From: Alkalibacterium putridalgicola
GTDB lineage: Bacteria > Bacillota > Bacilli > Lactobacillales > Carnobacteriaceae_A
DNA length: 64,000 nucleotides
Assembly: GCF_900109825.1 (NCBI RefSeq)
Contig: NZ_FOBL01000005.1
Location: 29,419-93,418, forward strand
Direction: 5' to 3'
A program made the position numbers and the translations under genes. Below the pieces are notes generated by a model. It was not told where the DNA came from and searched no databases. It worked only from the letters and a program-made list of their open reading frames with translations. Of this stretch, positions 42,253-52,864 are shown one piece after another (the first letter of the stretch is position 1; each line of letters starts with the position of its first letter).

Positions 42253-42312
42253 ATAAAAAAAAGGCAACGTGCTCTCACCAAATATTCCAGCAAGAAGCTT
42301 CCGTCGCCTAGC
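42253..42312 (-). terminator. Terminator-like hairpin between rpmH and rnpA
   Basis: Leftward, GGCGACG pairs with CGTTGCC around a long structured loop and is followed by eight Ts. Such a hairpin likely makes most transcripts stop after rpmH. Confidence 0.6.
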
Positions 42313-42316
42313 GTCA

Positions 42317-42457
42317 TTAAGCAGAAATTCTTTTTCTTCCTTTACGACGTCTGTTTTTCAATACTCTACGTCCGTTTTTAGTACTCATACGTTTTCTGAA
42401 TCCGTGTACTCTTTGACGTTTACGTTTTTTTGGTTGATATGTTAATCCTTGTGCCAT
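42317..42457 (-). CDS. rpmH: Ribosomal protein L34
   Basis: A 46-codon gene found by reading the gap: starts [19 protein letters not shown] and has [14 protein letters not shown], the L34 core. Ribosome site AGGAGGTG. The N-terminus has three extra residues (MAQGLTYQP against the common MKRTYQP). L34 is part of the large subunit. First gene of the leftward operon on the origin's left side. Confidence 0.93.
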   Translation of the reverse strand: MAQGLTYQPKKRKRQRVHGFRKRMSTKNGRRVLKNRRRKGRKRISA

Positions 42458-42550
42458 TGGCAAACACCTCCTGAATCTTTCCTTATGTCTTCTGTACTTA
42501 TAATAAGCAATATCAGACTATCACTTTTCACTATATAGACAGACTATGTT

Positions 42551-42579
42551 ATTTTAGAAAACATTTCACAGTTTGTCAA
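42551..42579 (-). promoter_or_regulatory. rpmH operon promoter
   Basis: Leftward TTGACA (42574-42579) and TAAAAT (42551-42556), spaced 17 bases; about 95 bases before rpmH. Confidence 0.8.
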
Positions 42580-42599
42580 GCTTATTTTACCATCAATCC

Positions 42600-42998
42600 G
42601 TTCAGATTACATCTTTATTTTCAAATGTGAACGAAAAGTTATGCCGAAAAGATATCCACATGTGAAGAATAACTCCCTTACCTCTTTTTCTTATCCACCT
42701 TCCCATTCACAGACTATCCACAGTTTCACATCCTGTTAATGGAAACCGTACACAGGTTCGTCAGGGTTGTGCATAACTTTTACAAACGCTTTAACATCAA
42801 CGGTTAGAACCAGAAAAGTTATCCACATTTCTTGTTAAAAACCCATTGCTTTATAAAGTTATTAACATTTACATTTTGCTTGTGGATATCTTTTTGTACA
42901 GTCTGTGGAATTTTTATTAACAATTTTACGCAACTGTGGAAAACTGAATCAAGACGTGATAAAATAGAAAAAGTAACTTTACGGCGAGGAGGAAAATT
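42600..42998 (+). other. oriC: Chromosomal origin, upstream DnaA-box cluster (oriC part 1)
   Basis: The rpmH-dnaA gap has DnaA boxes (TTATCCACA consensus): perfect at 42819-42827; one mismatch at 42652-42660, 42691-42699, 42714-42722 and 42891-42899 (reverse); weaker ones at 42769-42777, 42904-42912 and 42935-42943. An extended -10 TGATAAAAT (42957-42965) likely drives dnaA and overlaps the cluster, so DnaA can control its own synthesis. Corresponds to the incA-incB side of the bipartite Bacillus origin. Confidence 0.9.
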
Positions 42999-44333
42999 AT
43001 GGACGACATACATACAGTATGGACTTATCTACAAGATAAATTTAAAGAAACACTCTCAAAAGTTAGTTATGATACCTGGATTCAAAGTGCTAACCTCGTC
43101 AGACTCTCTGATAATTCGATCACGATCGAAGTGCCTTCTACTCTGCATAAGGAATACTGGAAAAATAATCTCTCTACTAAAGTTGTGGAATACTTGTATG
43201 AATTTTTAGGACGAGAAGTTTCTCCTTTATTTGTCACAGTAGACGAACAGGCCACGTTTGAAGAACAAGACACGAATGATATGGTCGATCAGTTCACATC
43301 TCAAAACAAATCGAGTACCTTGAACAGCAAATATACCTTTGACACCTTTGTTATCGGTAAAGGCAACCAGATGGCGCATGCAGCGGCATTAGTCGTAGCT
43401 GAAGAACCGGGAACAATCTACAACCCCCTCTTCTTCTATGGCGGTGTCGGATTGGGCAAGACCCACTTGATGCATGCGATCGGACATCAGTATCTTCAAA
43501 TCAATCCGAATGCCCGCATCAAATATGTATCCAGTGAAAATTTTGCCAATGACTTCATCAATTCGATTCAAAACCGGACGCAGGAAAAATTCAGACAGAA
43601 TTACCGTAATGTGGATCTGCTGCTGGTCGATGATATTCAGTTTTTCGCGGATAAAGAAGGAACGCAGGAGGAATTCTTCCATACGTTCAATGCTTTATAT
43701 GATGACCGGAAACAGATCGTCCTGACAAGTGACCGTCTGCCGAATGAGATCCCTAAACTTCAGGAACGTCTCGTTTCACGTTTTGCATGGGGACTCTCCG
43801 TCGACATCACGCCTCCCGATCTCGAAACACGTATCGCGATTCTGCGTAAAAAAGCCAATGCGGAAGGCCTGGAAATACCGAACGACACCTTGAGCTACAT
43901 TGCCGGACAGATCGATTCCAACATTAGAGAACTGGAAGGTGCCCTGGTCCGCGTTCAGGCTTATTCAGCGATCCAGCGCAGCGACATCACCACAAGTCTC
44001 GCGGCCGATGCTCTGAAAAGCATGATCAAGCAGGATGCCAAGCAGAACGTGTCCATTGCTTCTATACAACAGAAAGTCAGCAAGTACTATCAGATCTCTT
44101 TAGCTGATCTAAAAGGGAAAAAACGCGTCCGACAAATCGTGCTTCCCCGTCAGATCGCCATGTACCTGTCAAGAGAACTGACCAGTACGTCCCTGCCGAA
44201 GATCGGAAAAGAATTCGGCGGCAAGGATCACACGACCGTTATTCATGCCCATGAGAAAATCAAGAAAGTCTTGAATGAAGAAGAAAACGTTGAAATGCGG
44301 GATCAGATCGAAGAAATCAAGAAAAGTCTGTAA
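42999..44333 (+). CDS. dnaA: Chromosomal replication initiator DnaA
   Basis: 444 residues. Domain I 1-80 ([10 protein letters not shown]), short linker, AAA+ domain with Walker [10 protein letters not shown] near 148-156 and Walker [10 protein letters not shown] near 208-216, and domain IV with [15 protein letters not shown] near 406-420 for DnaA-box binding. Binds the boxes on both sides of its own gene and melts the trio/AT-rich region downstream. Start after GGCGAGGAGG. Confidence 0.97.
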   Translation: MDDIHTVWTYLQDKFKETLSKVSYDTWIQSANLVRLSDNSITIEVPSTLHKEYWKNNLSTKVVEYLYEFLGREVSPLFVTVDEQATFEEQDTNDMVDQFTSQNKSSTLNSKYTFDTFVIGKGNQMAHAAALVVAEEPGTIYNPLFFYGGVGLGKTHLMHAIGHQYLQINPNARIKYVSSENFANDFINSIQNRTQEKFRQNYRNVDLLLVDDIQFFADKEGTQEEFFHTFNALYDDRKQIVLTSDRLPNEIPKLQERLVSRFAWGLSVDITPPDLETRIAILRKKANAEGLEIPNDTLSYIAGQIDSNIRELEGALVRVQAYSAIQRSDITTSLAADALKSMIKQDAKQNVSIASIQQKVSKYYQISLADLKGKKRVRQIVLPRQIAMYLSRELTSTSLPKIGKEFGGKDHTTVIHAHEKIKKVLNEEENVEMRDQIEEIKKSL

Positions 44334-44520
44334 AAGGCACTGTGGATAAACATTCAAGTTGAACACATTGTTATGCACAACTTATCCACAAGTGGAAAAC
44401 CTTGACTGCTATATGCTTTCTGCGTTTTCCACAGTATACACAGGCCCTACTACTATTACTAAGTCTTTATATTATTATATAATATGAATTAGGGTACTAT
44501 TTTATCAATGGAGGATGACT
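44334..44520 (+). other. oriC: Origin unwinding region (oriC part 2, BUS)
   Basis: Between dnaA and dnaN: perfect DnaA boxes at 44341-44349 (reverse) and 44382-44390, a near-box TTATGCACA at 44371-44379, then a GC cluster GGCCC (44443-44447), five DnaA-trios TAC-TAC-TAT-TAC-TAA (44448-44462) and an AT-rich tract (about 44465-44485). This order is that of the basal unwinding system of B. subtilis. Replication should open here. Confidence 0.9.
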
Positions 44521-45660
44521 ATGAAATTCACTGTCAATCGAGCAACGTTCTTAAAGAAATTAAAAGATGTCCAGTTAGCTGTTTCATCTCGCGCAACCAT
44601 TCCGATATTAACAGGGATCAAACTGATCGCTGATTCTGAAGGGATAAAAATGACAGGAAGCAATTCAGATATCTCAATTGAAACGCTTCTGAGTGTGTCT
44701 GATGAAAAAGCAGGCCTCACTATTGAAGAAACCGGCCAGATCGTTTTACAACCTGCCCGCTTCTTCAGTGATATCGTCAATAAACTGCCGGACGAAACCT
44801 TTACAGTAGAAGTGAAAGACGGTGTTCAGACATCGATCACCTCTGCCTCTTCTGCTTTTGTCATCAATGGACTGGATGCGGTCAATTATCCACATCTCCC
44901 TGAAATAGACACAGAGCAGTCATTTACGCTGCCTGTCAATCTGCTTAAAAAGATCATCAAACAGACGGTCATTGCCGTGTCTACGCATGAAAGCCGTCCG
45001 ATCCTCACGGGGATCCACTTCACGATCAGTGACGGCAAACTGAAAGCTGTCGCCACAGACAGTCACCGCTTGAGTCAGCGTGTGATCCCGATCGAAGGAA
45101 CAGAAAGTCTGTCACATGATTTGGTTATCCCGGGAAAAAGTCTCCAGGAACTTACCCGTCTACTCGATGACAGTCTTGATGAAATCGAAGTCGCGGTTGC
45201 TGAAAACCAAATCTTATTCAAAACGGAAGACACCTACTTCTACTCACGTCTTTTAGAAGGGAATTATCCGGATACGAACCGACTGATCCCTGACAACTCA
45301 TCTACGCAGCTGACACTTGATGCTAATGTGCTTCTAGGCGCTGTGGAACGTGCCAGCCTGCTTTCCCATGAAGGGAAAAACAACGTCGTCAAGCTGACGG
45401 TCAAAGACAACAGCGTTGAGATCACCGGTAACTCCCCTGAAGTCGGACGTGTGAACGAACAAGTGTCCTTCAATGACTTGAACGGGGAAAACATGGAAAT
45501 CTCCTTCAACCCGGATTATCTGAAAGCCGCCCTGACCACCTTTGGTCCTGTTGAAATCACCGTCAAACTGATTTCGACTCTGCGTCCTTTCGTCCTGGTC
45601 CCAAGTGAAGACAATGACGAATTCATTCAACTGATCACACCGATCAGAACCGCTTCTTAA
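44521..45660 (+). CDS. dnaN: DNA polymerase III beta clamp
   Basis: 379 residues from ATG at 44521 (six bases after GGAGG). Three repeated clamp domains; MKFTVNRATFLKKLKDVQLAVSSRATIPILTGI at the start and the C-terminal LVPSEDNDEFIQLITPIRT that forms part of the peptide-binding cleft. A ring-shaped dimer that tethers polymerases. Two prophage proteins in this window carry clamp-binding motifs. Confidence 0.97.
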   Translation: MKFTVNRATFLKKLKDVQLAVSSRATIPILTGIKLIADSEGIKMTGSNSDISIETLLSVSDEKAGLTIEETGQIVLQPARFFSDIVNKLPDETFTVEVKDGVQTSITSASSAFVINGLDAVNYPHLPEIDTEQSFTLPVNLLKKIIKQTVIAVSTHESRPILTGIHFTISDGKLKAVATDSHRLSQRVIPIEGTESLSHDLVIPGKSLQELTRLLDDSLDEIEVAVAENQILFKTEDTYFYSRLLEGNYPDTNRLIPDNSSTQLTLDANVLLGAVERASLLSHEGKNNVVKLTVKDNSVEITGNSPEVGRVNEQVSFNDLNGENMEISFNPDYLKAALTTFGPVEITVKLISTLRPFVLVPSEDNDEFIQLITPIRTAS

Positions 45661-45672
45661 AGTACGAATATG

Positions 45673-45702
45673 AAAAAAAGGCCCTTTCGAGGGTCTTTTT
45701 TT
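45673..45702 (+). terminator. Intrinsic terminator of dnaN
   Basis: Stem AAAAAAAGGCCCT/AGGGTCTTTTTTT with a TTCG loop, 12 bases after the stop. Confidence 0.9.
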
Positions 45703-45788
45703 GTCCGGTCAGGAATTTTCATACTCTTCGGTCAGTCACTATGGCCCTCTCCCCTCCTGTTCGGTCGATATAGTCAGAAAGAACATTG

Positions 45789-46027
45789 GAAACGACCGAA
45801 CTGATAGATGTTCGGTCGTTTCACTATCCCATCAATGACGAACAAGCTGAACTTGACAGTAGTTCGGCTTGTTCAGCGTCAAAAACTCACTGTATCGACC
45901 GAAGATCGTCTTCTTCGACGTATACAGCTGTCACAGCCCTTCCAACGAACCGAACTTGGGCAAACTTCGGTTCATTGGAAGGATAGTCAGTATTCAATCA
46001 ACCGAACCTCTTAAACTTCGGCTGATT
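45789..46027. repeat. Cluster of five hairpins sharing CCGAA/TTCGG
   Basis: H1: GAAACGACCGAAC with a perfect 13-base partner, 45789-45822. H2: AACAAGCTGAAC with GTTCGGCTTGTT, 45841-45873, outer GACG/CGTC. H3: 45890-45927, arms CTGTAT/ATACAG and GAAGA/TCTTC. H4: 45938-45982, arms CCTTCCAA and GAACCGAA, one mismatch each side. H5: 45996-46027, AATCA-a-CCGAA with TTCGG-c-TGATT. Free copies of TTCGGTC at 45727 and 45760, and AGCCGAA at 46050, lie around them. Arms differ while the core is kept, as if selected for structure or a binding core. Confidence 0.8.
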
Positions 46028-46280
46028 CGCAGCAGCGATCCTCTTCAATAAGCCGAACCCCTCAAAAAACACGGAAAAATGAGAAAAAACGCTGATTTTA
46101 TAGAATTTAACAGCTCACTCCTCCACCTTCTGACCCGGAATCGAGTTGATTTTTGTAAATTCTGATCAAAAATTTCTGAATCATGTGAAATTTTCCTTTC
46201 TGAGCTCGTTTCAGGACATAAAGTACTTTTTATCGATTATCCGCTAAAATCGATTAGAATGCATATATTCCTATATAGAT

Positions 46281-46309
46281 TTGTTTTAAACGGTCATTTA
46301 AGGTATAAT
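46281..46309 (+). promoter_or_regulatory. Promoter of yaaA-recF-gyrBA operon
   Basis: TTGTTT (46281-46286), 17 bases, TATAAT (46304-46309); the first gene starts at 46374. Confidence 0.8.
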
Positions 46310-46327
46310 ATGAAGAGAAACTAGTGA

Positions 46328-46347
46328 ACGTGGATAGCTATCCACGT
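46328..46347. promoter_or_regulatory. 20-bp palindrome in the recF operon leader
   Basis: Perfect palindrome ACGTGGATAGCTATCCACGT about 12 bases into the predicted transcript. It holds two overlapping DnaA-box-like halves (CTATCCACG, two mismatches) and is followed by CTTTACTTTTT, so it may be a DnaA site, an attenuator, or both. Confidence 0.5.
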
Positions 46348-46373
46348 CTTTACTTTTTAAGGAGTCGAAAACG

Positions 46374-46604
46374 ATGTCTGAAATCATTCAAATCGATGAT
46401 TCAGTGATCACACTGGGTCAGTTTTTAAAACACGCAAACATCATATCCAGCGGCGGGATGGCAAAGCCGTTTCTGCTCGAATACCCGATTTGGGTAAACG
46501 GTGAACCTGAAAACCGTCGAGGCAAGAAGCTTCGCCACGGTGATACGATAAAAATCGAGGAATTCGGGACGTACACGATAGAATCCACTGCCGACGGGGA
46601 ATAG
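46374..46604 (+). CDS. yaaA: S4-domain protein YaaA (RlbA)
   Basis: 76 residues with one S4 RNA-binding fold: ITLGQFLKHANIISSGGMAKPF, then VNGEPENRRGKKLRHGDTI. Conserved between dnaN and recF in Firmicutes; probably acts on ribosome assembly or RNA. The stop is two bases before the recF start. Confidence 0.9.
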   Translation: MSEIIQIDDSVITLGQFLKHANIISSGGMAKPFLLEYPIWVNGEPENRRGKKLRHGDTIKIEEFGTYTIESTADGE

Positions 46605-46606
46605 GG

Positions 46607-47728
46607 ATGTTTTTAAAAGAACTTTCTTTAAGAGGCTACAGGAATTACGAGACAGCGGAAGCAAAATTCTCAGAAAAAATAAATGTCTTTCTAGGAGAAA
46701 ATGCGCAGGGGAAGACGAACATGATGGAAAGCATTTACGTTTTAGCCATGGCGCGCAGTCACCGCACGGCCAATGATAAAGAACTCATCGGCTGGGATCA
46801 GGACTTTGCCAAAGTCACCGGTAAGGTGGAAACGGATAAAACGACCTATCCGCTTGAGATCGTGTTGTCTAAAAAAGGGAAGAAAGCCCGGCTTAATCAC
46901 CTGGAACAGAAGAAACTGAGTGCGTATATCGGTCATTTGAACGTGATTCTGTTTGCACCGGAGGATCTGGCTCTGGTCAAAGGTTCTCCTTCGGTGAGAC
47001 GGAAATTTCTGGACATGGAAATGGGACAGATGAGTGCCATTTATCTGTACCATCTTGTCGAATACCAGAAGATCCTCAAACAGCGCAATGCTTACTTAAA
47101 ACAGAATCGTCGGAATGGAAAGATTGATCAAACGTATTTAACTATATTGAACGAACAATTAGCGGCAGAAGGTGCTGAGGTGCTTGCTGAACGCTTTTCT
47201 TTTGTCAAACGACTGGAAAAGTGGGCCCAGCCCATCCATGCCGATATCAGTCAGGAGAAAGAGGAACTCACGCTTGAGTATGCCTCGTCGGTCTCTTTGC
47301 ACTCGGAAAAAGATAAAGAACAGGTCATGAAAGATCTGCTGGAACAGTATAAAAAGAATGAACGACGGGAAATGGACCAGGGGACGACACTCTCGGGTCC
47401 GCATCGCGACGATGTCCGGTTTTATGTGAATGAAAAAAACGTTCAGACCTATGGTTCCCAGGGACAGCAGCGGACCACGGCACTGAGCGTGAAGCTCGCT
47501 GAGATCGAACTGATGAAAGAGATGACGGGGGAGTATCCCGTCTTACTATTGGATGATGTGCTGAGCGAACTGGATGACGACCGCCAGACGCATCTTTTAA
47601 AGTCCATTCAGGATAAAGTACAGACCTTTTTAACCACAACGAGTTTAGACGGAGTAAAGAAAGAATTGCTCCATGATCCGCGTATTTTTACCGTGTATAA
47701 CGGACAGATTGAAATGGAGAGTGAATAA
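46607..47728 (+). CDS. recF: DNA replication/repair protein RecF
   Basis: 373-residue SMC-like ATPase. Walker [10 protein letters not shown] at residues 30-38, signature [10 protein letters not shown] near 263, Walker [13 protein letters not shown] near 305. Loads RecA at gaps with RecO and RecR. Overlapping context with yaaA and gyrB (one base gap). Confidence 0.96.
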   Translation: MFLKELSLRGYRNYETAEAKFSEKINVFLGENAQGKTNMMESIYVLAMARSHRTANDKELIGWDQDFAKVTGKVETDKTTYPLEIVLSKKGKKARLNHLEQKKLSAYIGHLNVILFAPEDLALVKGSPSVRRKFLDMEMGQMSAIYLYHLVEYQKILKQRNAYLKQNRRNGKIDQTYLTILNEQLAAEGAEVLAERFSFVKRLEKWAQPIHADISQEKEELTLEYASSVSLHSEKDKEQVMKDLLEQYKKNERREMDQGTTLSGPHRDDVRFYVNEKNVQTYGSQGQQRTTALSVKLAEIELMKEMTGEYPVLLLDDVLSELDDDRQTHLLKSIQDKVQTFLTTTSLDGVKKELLHDPRIFTVYNGQIEMESE

Positions 47729-47729
47729 A

Positions 47730-49676
47730 GTGGCTGAAGATAAATTAACGCCGAAAGAAATCGAAGAACTAAGAGAAGAGTATAATGCCAGTCAGATCCA
47801 GGTGCTGGAAGGTCTGGAAGCCGTCAGAAAGCGTCCGGGAATGTACATTGGATCGACGGGTCCTGAAGGGCTGCACCACCTTGTATGGGAAATCGTGGAT
47901 AACTCGATCGATGAAGCGATGGCCGGTCATGCTGAGAACATCGATATCGTCATCAAAAAGGATGATATCATCGAAGTCAGTGATGATGGCCGTGGGATCC
48001 CGATCGATATACAGGAAAAAACAGGCCGTCCGGCAGTCGAGACCGTCTTTACGATCCTGCATGCCGGAGGAAAATTCGGCGGAGGCGGCTATAAAGTGTC
48101 CGGCGGTCTTCACGGCGTGGGTTCATCTGTCGTTAATGCCTTGTCAGAATTTCTTGAAGTGGATGTCCATAAAAACGGCAGGGTCCACAACATGGCCTTC
48201 GAACGCGGCGATGTTGTAAAGGAACTGCATGAGACCGGGGATACAGACAAATCTGGAACCGTGGTCCGTTTTAAAGCAGACGCAGAAATTTTCCAGGAAA
48301 CAACGACCTATGACTTCAACAAACTGGCCACACGTGTACGTGAACTGGCCTTCCTTAACCGCGGCTTAGCTATTTCGATCGAAGATCAGCGCCATGATGA
48401 ACCGGTTCGTCTGGAATATCAGTATGACGGCGGGATCAAGAGTTATGTTGAATACCTGAATCAGAGCAAGACCGTGTTATACGATGAACCGATTTTCCTG
48501 GAAGGTGAACAGGACGGGATCGCCGTTGAGGTGGCTTTACAGCATACGGATGGCTATCACACGAACATCATGAGTTTTGCGAATAATATCCATACCTATG
48601 AAGGCGGGATGCATGAGTCCGGCTTTAAAACGGCCCTCACGCGTATCATCAACGATTATGCCAAACGAAATAAATACTTGAAAGAAACAGAGGACAACTT
48701 GAGCGGTGAAGATGCCAGAGAAGGGCTGACGATCGTTTTAAGCATCAAGCATCCGGATCCTCAGTTTGAAGGGCAGACCAAAACTAAACTCGGTAACTCA
48801 GAAGTGAGGACCATTACCGACCGTCTCTTCAGTGAGCACTTCAACCGTTTCCTGGTTGAAAATCCTCAAGTCGGGAAGAAGATCATCGATAAAGCCCTGC
48901 TGGCTGCCAAAGCCCGTCTGGCTGCCAAGCGCGCCCGTGAAGTGACACGTAAGAAAAACGGTCTCGAAATCAGCAACCTGCCGGGTAAACTGGCAGACTG
49001 TTCGTCTAAAGACCCTGAAAAATCAGAAATCTTTATCGTTGAGGGGGACTCTGCGGGCGGATCAGCTAAACAAGGACGTTCACGCTTGTTCCAGGCTATT
49101 TTACCGATCCGAGGGAAGATCCTGAACGTGGAAAAAGCGTCGATCGACCGTATCCTGGCGAATGAAGAGATCCGTTCCTTGTTTACAGCGATGGGGACAG
49201 GTTTCGGTGAAGAATTTCAGATCGATAAAGCCCGTTACCATAAACTGATCATCATGACCGATGCCGACGTGGACGGCGCGCATATCAGAACGCTGCTGCT
49301 CACACTCTTTTACCGTTACATGCGTCCCGTTGTCGAAGCAGGTTACGTTTATGTAGCGATGCCGCCTCTGTATCAAATCAAACAGGGCAAAAAAGAGGTC
49401 TACGTGGATTCTGAAAGAGAATTGGAGGAACACCTTAAATCGATTCCGGCGTCTCCTAAACCCTCTATTCAGCGTTACAAAGGACTAGGTGAGATGGATG
49501 CAGAACAGTTATGGGAAACGACCATGAATCCGGAAAACAGACGTCTGCTGCAAGTCGATGTTGAAGATGCGATCGAAGCGGATATGGTCTTTGATATGCT
49601 GATGGGTGAAAAGGTGGAGCCGCGTCGCGAATTCATCGAAGAAAATGCTCAGTATGTAGAGAATATCGACGTATAA
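47730..49676 (+). CDS. gyrB: DNA gyrase subunit B
   Basis: 648 residues from GTG at 47730 (site GGAG within the recF end). ATPase domain with [18 protein letters not shown], and [21 protein letters not shown] domain with [13 protein letters not shown] and [14 protein letters not shown]. Target of aminocoumarins. Partner of GyrA for negative supercoiling. Confidence 0.97.
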   Translation: MAEDKLTPKEIEELREEYNASQIQVLEGLEAVRKRPGMYIGSTGPEGLHHLVWEIVDNSIDEAMAGHAENIDIVIKKDDIIEVSDDGRGIPIDIQEKTGRPAVETVFTILHAGGKFGGGGYKVSGGLHGVGSSVVNALSEFLEVDVHKNGRVHNMAFERGDVVKELHETGDTDKSGTVVRFKADAEIFQETTTYDFNKLATRVRELAFLNRGLAISIEDQRHDEPVRLEYQYDGGIKSYVEYLNQSKTVLYDEPIFLEGEQDGIAVEVALQHTDGYHTNIMSFANNIHTYEGGMHESGFKTALTRIINDYAKRNKYLKETEDNLSGEDAREGLTIVLSIKHPDPQFEGQTKTKLGNSEVRTITDRLFSEHFNRFLVENPQVGKKIIDKALLAAKARLAAKRAREVTRKKNGLEISNLPGKLADCSSKDPEKSEIFIVEGDSAGGSAKQGRSRLFQAILPIRGKILNVEKASIDRILANEEIRSLFTAMGTGFGEEFQIDKARYHKLIIMTDADVDGAHIRTLLLTLFYRYMRPVVEAGYVYVAMPPLYQIKQGKKEVYVDSERELEEHLKSIPASPKPSIQRYKGLGEMDAEQLWETTMNPENRRLLQVDVEDAIEADMVFDMLMGEKVEPRREFIEENAQYVENIDV

Positions 49677-49751
49677 TTTATAACTATATTAACTGTTAAT
49701 TAATGTATAAAGATAAACAAGTTATGTAATTGCTTGAGGAGGAAAAATCAC

Positions 49752-52322
49752 TTGACTGAAGAAAGAGAAGCACGCATGGAAAAGATAAACTTGTCCAGCG
49801 AGATGAGAAAGTCTTTTTTAGACTACGCGATGAGTGTTATTGTATCTCGTGCTTTACCCGATGTGCGTGACGGCTTGAAACCTGTGCATCGTCGTATATT
49901 GTATGGCATGAATGAACTGGGGATGACCCCGGACAAAGCCTTTAAAAAATCGGCCCGTATCGTCGGAGACGTTATGGGTAAGTATCACCCGCACGGTGAC
50001 TCCGCGATCTACGAATCGATGGTCCGCATGTCCCAGGATTTCAGTTTCCGTAACCCTCTGATCGACGGGCACGGAAACTTCGGATCCATCGATGGGGACA
50101 GTGCCGCAGCCATGCGTTATACAGAGGCCAGAATGAGTAAAATGGCTCTGGAAATGCTGCGGGACATCAATAAAGACACCGTTGACTACCATGATAACTA
50201 TGACGGATCAGAACGCGAACCGAATGTTCTGCCGGCACGTTTTCCTAACTTGCTCGTTAATGGGGCATCAGGGATCGCTGTCGGGATGGCGACGAATATC
50301 CCGCCGCATAACTTGAGAGAAGTCATCAAAGCCTGTCGTATCGTGATGGAAAACGAAGATGCTACGGTGGCAGACTTGATGGAAGTCCTGCCCGGACCGG
50401 ATTTTCCAACAGGAGCCATGGTTTTAGGTAAGTCTGGGATAAGAAAAGCCTATGAAACAGGTAGAGGGTCTATAAAAGTAAGAGCTAAAGCAAGGATCGA
50501 AGTTCAGCCGAACGGTAAAGAACGCATCATCGTGGATGAAATTCCTTACTTAGTCAATAAAGCTAAACTGGTTGAACGTATCGCAGATCTAGCTCGAGAT
50601 AAACGTATCGAAGGCATCACCGACTTGAATGATGAATCAGACAGAGACGGCATGCGTATCGTTATCGATGTCAGACGTGACGTGTCCGCCAGCATTATTT
50701 TAAATAACTTGTACAAGATGACACCGCTGCAGACGTCGTTTGGCTTCAACATGCTGGCGATCGTCAACGGTGTACCGAAAACACTGGGACTTAAAGAGAT
50801 CTTGGTCGAATATCTGAAACATCAGCGTATCGTCATTCGCCGCAGAACCGAATACGACAAGCGTAAGGCAGAAGCGCGTGCACATATCCTGGAAGGTCTG
50901 CGTATCGCGCTGGATCATATCGATGAGATCATTTCGATCATCAGAGGATCCAACACGGCAGATGTAGCTAAAAACGCCTTGATGGAGCGCTTTGGATTAA
51001 GCGACCGTCAGTCACAGGCTATTTTAGACATGCGTATGGTCCGACTGACAGGTCTGGAAAGAGAGAAAATCGAAGGCGAGTACCAGGACCTTCTGACACT
51101 CATCAATGACTTGGCAGATATCCTGTCGAATCCTCAGCGTGTCCACGAAATCATTGCTGAAGAACTGGAAGAGATCGCCGACAAGCATGGCGATGACCGC
51201 CGGACAGAACTTCTGGTAGGGGAATCACTCAGTCTGGAAGATGAAGACCTGATCGAAGAAGAAGAGATCGCAGTCACCCTCTCGCATAACGGCTATATGA
51301 AGCGTATGGCGATTTCCGAGTTCAAAGCACAGAACCGTGGGGGCCGTGGCGTTAAAGGCATGACAACGAACACAGATGACTTTGTGGAAACACTGGTCAC
51401 TTGCTCGACCCATGACCTGCTGCTGTTCTTCACGAACACCGGTAAAGTGTATAAAGCTAAAGGCTACGAGATCCCGGAATACGGCCGAACAGCTAAAGGG
51501 ATCCCGGCCATCAACTTCCTGGGGATCAATAACGATGAGAGTATCCAGGCGATCATCAATACCAGAGGCGAAACGAAAGAATCCGATCATCTCTTCTTCA
51601 CGACGCGAATGGGTACCGTGAAGCGTACCGCTTTCTCTGAATTTGAAAATATCCGAACCAGCGGTCTTCGAGCCATCGTGCTTAAAGAAGAGGATGAGCT
51701 GATCAACGTGGCTGTCACACATGGTTCTGACCATATCGTTATCGGGACGCGTCAGGGCTATGCTGTCAGCTTCCATGAAGAAGACGTCAGAAGCATGGGA
51801 CGTGCCGCAGCGGGGGTCAGAGGTGTCCGTTTAAGAGAAGACGATTATGTCGTCGGCATGGACATTCTAAATCCTGATTCCGAAGTACTGGTGATCACTG
51901 AGAATGGTTACGGCAAGCGAACAGACGCTTCAGAGTATGCCATCAGAGGCCGTGGCGGTAAAGGTGTCAAGACCGTTAATATCACAGATAAAAATGGACC
52001 GTTAGTCGGACTGAAAACTGTTCATGGGGAAGAGGACATCATGCTGATCACGACAAGTGGTGTGATCATTCGCTTCCATTCGAAAAACATTTCTCAAACA
52101 GGCCGTGCCACACAGGGTGTCCGGTTAATGAGACTGGAAGATGATATCTATGTATCCACCCTTGCGAAAGTCGAACCTGAAGAAGAGGAAGACGACGACG
52201 AAGAGCTGACTGATTCTGAAGAAACAGCAACTGACTCTGTAACTGACGAAGAAATTTCAGAGGAGTCAGAACCAGCAGATGTTGTAACAGAAGAGGATAC
52301 AGACGAAGATTTAGAAAGCTAA
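49752..52322 (+). CDS. gyrA: DNA gyrase subunit A
   Basis: 856 residues from the TTG at 49752, nine bases after AGGAGG; an ATG at 49776 is the alternative. Breakage-reunion domain with catalytic Tyr in [13 protein letters not shown] with [11 protein letters not shown] (Ser and Glu as in quinolone-susceptible enzymes). C-terminal beta-pinwheel with GyrA box [10 protein letters not shown]. The last 50 residues are an acidic Asp/Glu/Thr tail ([13 protein letters not shown]...), longer than in most relatives. Confidence 0.96.
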   Translation: MTEEREARMEKINLSSEMRKSFLDYAMSVIVSRALPDVRDGLKPVHRRILYGMNELGMTPDKAFKKSARIVGDVMGKYHPHGDSAIYESMVRMSQDFSFRNPLIDGHGNFGSIDGDSAAAMRYTEARMSKMALEMLRDINKDTVDYHDNYDGSEREPNVLPARFPNLLVNGASGIAVGMATNIPPHNLREVIKACRIVMENEDATVADLMEVLPGPDFPTGAMVLGKSGIRKAYETGRGSIKVRAKARIEVQPNGKERIIVDEIPYLVNKAKLVERIADLARDKRIEGITDLNDESDRDGMRIVIDVRRDVSASIILNNLYKMTPLQTSFGFNMLAIVNGVPKTLGLKEILVEYLKHQRIVIRRRTEYDKRKAEARAHILEGLRIALDHIDEIISIIRGSNTADVAKNALMERFGLSDRQSQAILDMRMVRLTGLEREKIEGEYQDLLTLINDLADILSNPQRVHEIIAEELEEIADKHGDDRRTELLVGESLSLEDEDLIEEEEIAVTLSHNGYMKRMAISEFKAQNRGGRGVKGMTTNTDDFVETLVTCSTHDLLLFFTNTGKVYKAKGYEIPEYGRTAKGIPAINFLGINNDESIQAIINTRGETKESDHLFFTTRMGTVKRTAFSEFENIRTSGLRAIVLKEEDELINVAVTHGSDHIVIGTRQGYAVSFHEEDVRSMGRAAAGVRGVRLREDDYVVGMDILNPDSEVLVITENGYGKRTDASEYAIRGRGGKGVKTVNITDKNGPLVGLKTVHGEEDIMLITTSGVIIRFHSKNISQTGRATQGVRLMRLEDDIYVSTLAKVEPEEEEDDDEELTDSEETATDSVTDEEISEESEPADVVTEEDTDEDLES

Positions 52323-52396
52323 ATCGATAAATAATGAAGAGGGCGGCCAGTAAAATGAGCGGCTCTCTTTTTTATACAGACTACTTGAAAGAAACC

Positions 52397-52509
52397 TTGT
52401 GTTTCAATCAGGTGTGTGCTATAATATTTCGGTGAGTACTCTGTATAGAATACTCTCCTTGCTCTTTCAAATGAAAGGGCCAAAGTCCATAAGGAGGTGA
52501 CAGTCAAAG
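52397..52509 (+). promoter_or_regulatory. Promoter and leader of rpsF-ssb-rpsR
   Basis: TTGTGT (52397-52402), 17 bases, TATAAT (52420-52425) within an extended TGCTATAAT. The leader can form GAGTA/TACTC and CTTTC/GAAAG hairpins. Leaders of this operon in other bacteria bind the S6-S18 pair; the specific motif is not certain here. Confidence 0.65.
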
Positions 52510-52809
52510 ATGAGTCAATCAGCTAAATATGAATTATTATATATCATCCGTCCCGATCTTGATGAAGAAGGTAAAAAAGCTTTAGTAGAGCGCTTTGAAA
52601 CTATCTTAAAAGATAACGGTGCTGAAGTAACTGAATCAAAAGACTGGGCGAAACGCCGTTTTGCGTATGAAATCAAAGGATACCGCGAAGGAACATATCG
52701 CTTAGTAAACCTACAAACTTCAGATGCAGCAGCTATCAATGAATTTGAACGCCTAGCACGTATCAATGACGACATTTTACGTCATATGATCGTTCGTCTA
52801 GAAGACTAA
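52510..52809 (+). CDS. rpsF: Ribosomal protein S6
   Basis: 99 residues: [23 protein letters not shown] at the start and [22 protein letters not shown] in the middle. Small-subunit protein that pairs with S18, encoded two genes later. Confidence 0.97.
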   Translation: MSQSAKYELLYIIRPDLDEEGKKALVERFETILKDNGAEVTESKDWAKRRFAYEIKGYREGTYRLVNLQTSDAAAINEFERLARINDDILRHMIVRLED

Positions 52810-52825
52810 TGTTTCACGTGAAACA
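52810..52825. promoter_or_regulatory. parS: parS site 1
   Basis: TGTTTCACGTGAAACA, the perfect 16-bp ParB (Spo0J) nucleation site, right after the rpsF stop. Confidence 0.97.
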
Positions 52826-52864
52826 CTTTTAATAATTGCCTTTTTAAGAAAGGAGCCACTTTGA

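Larger units (their letters stand above)
45661..46373. other. 713-bp dnaN-yaaA gap: hairpin cluster and recF/gyr promoter
   Basis: Contains a dnaN terminator (45673-45702, AAGGCCCT/AGGGTCTT with a TTCG loop), then a cluster of hairpins with CCGAA/TTCGG cores (45789-46027), then about 230 bp of AT-rich sequence without recognised signals, then a promoter (46281-46309) and a 20-bp palindrome (46328-46347). Open frames in it (for instance 45786-45986) lack protein character and run through hairpins. Confidence 0.8.

Noticed and set aside
45786..46051. Open frames of 60-68 codons in the dnaN-yaaA gap
   Set aside because: Three overlapping frames run through the hairpins, lack ribosome sites and have no protein-like composition.
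47769..48219. Frames of 110-144 codons inside gyrB on both strands
   Set aside because: Shadow frames of a conserved gene with biased third positions.
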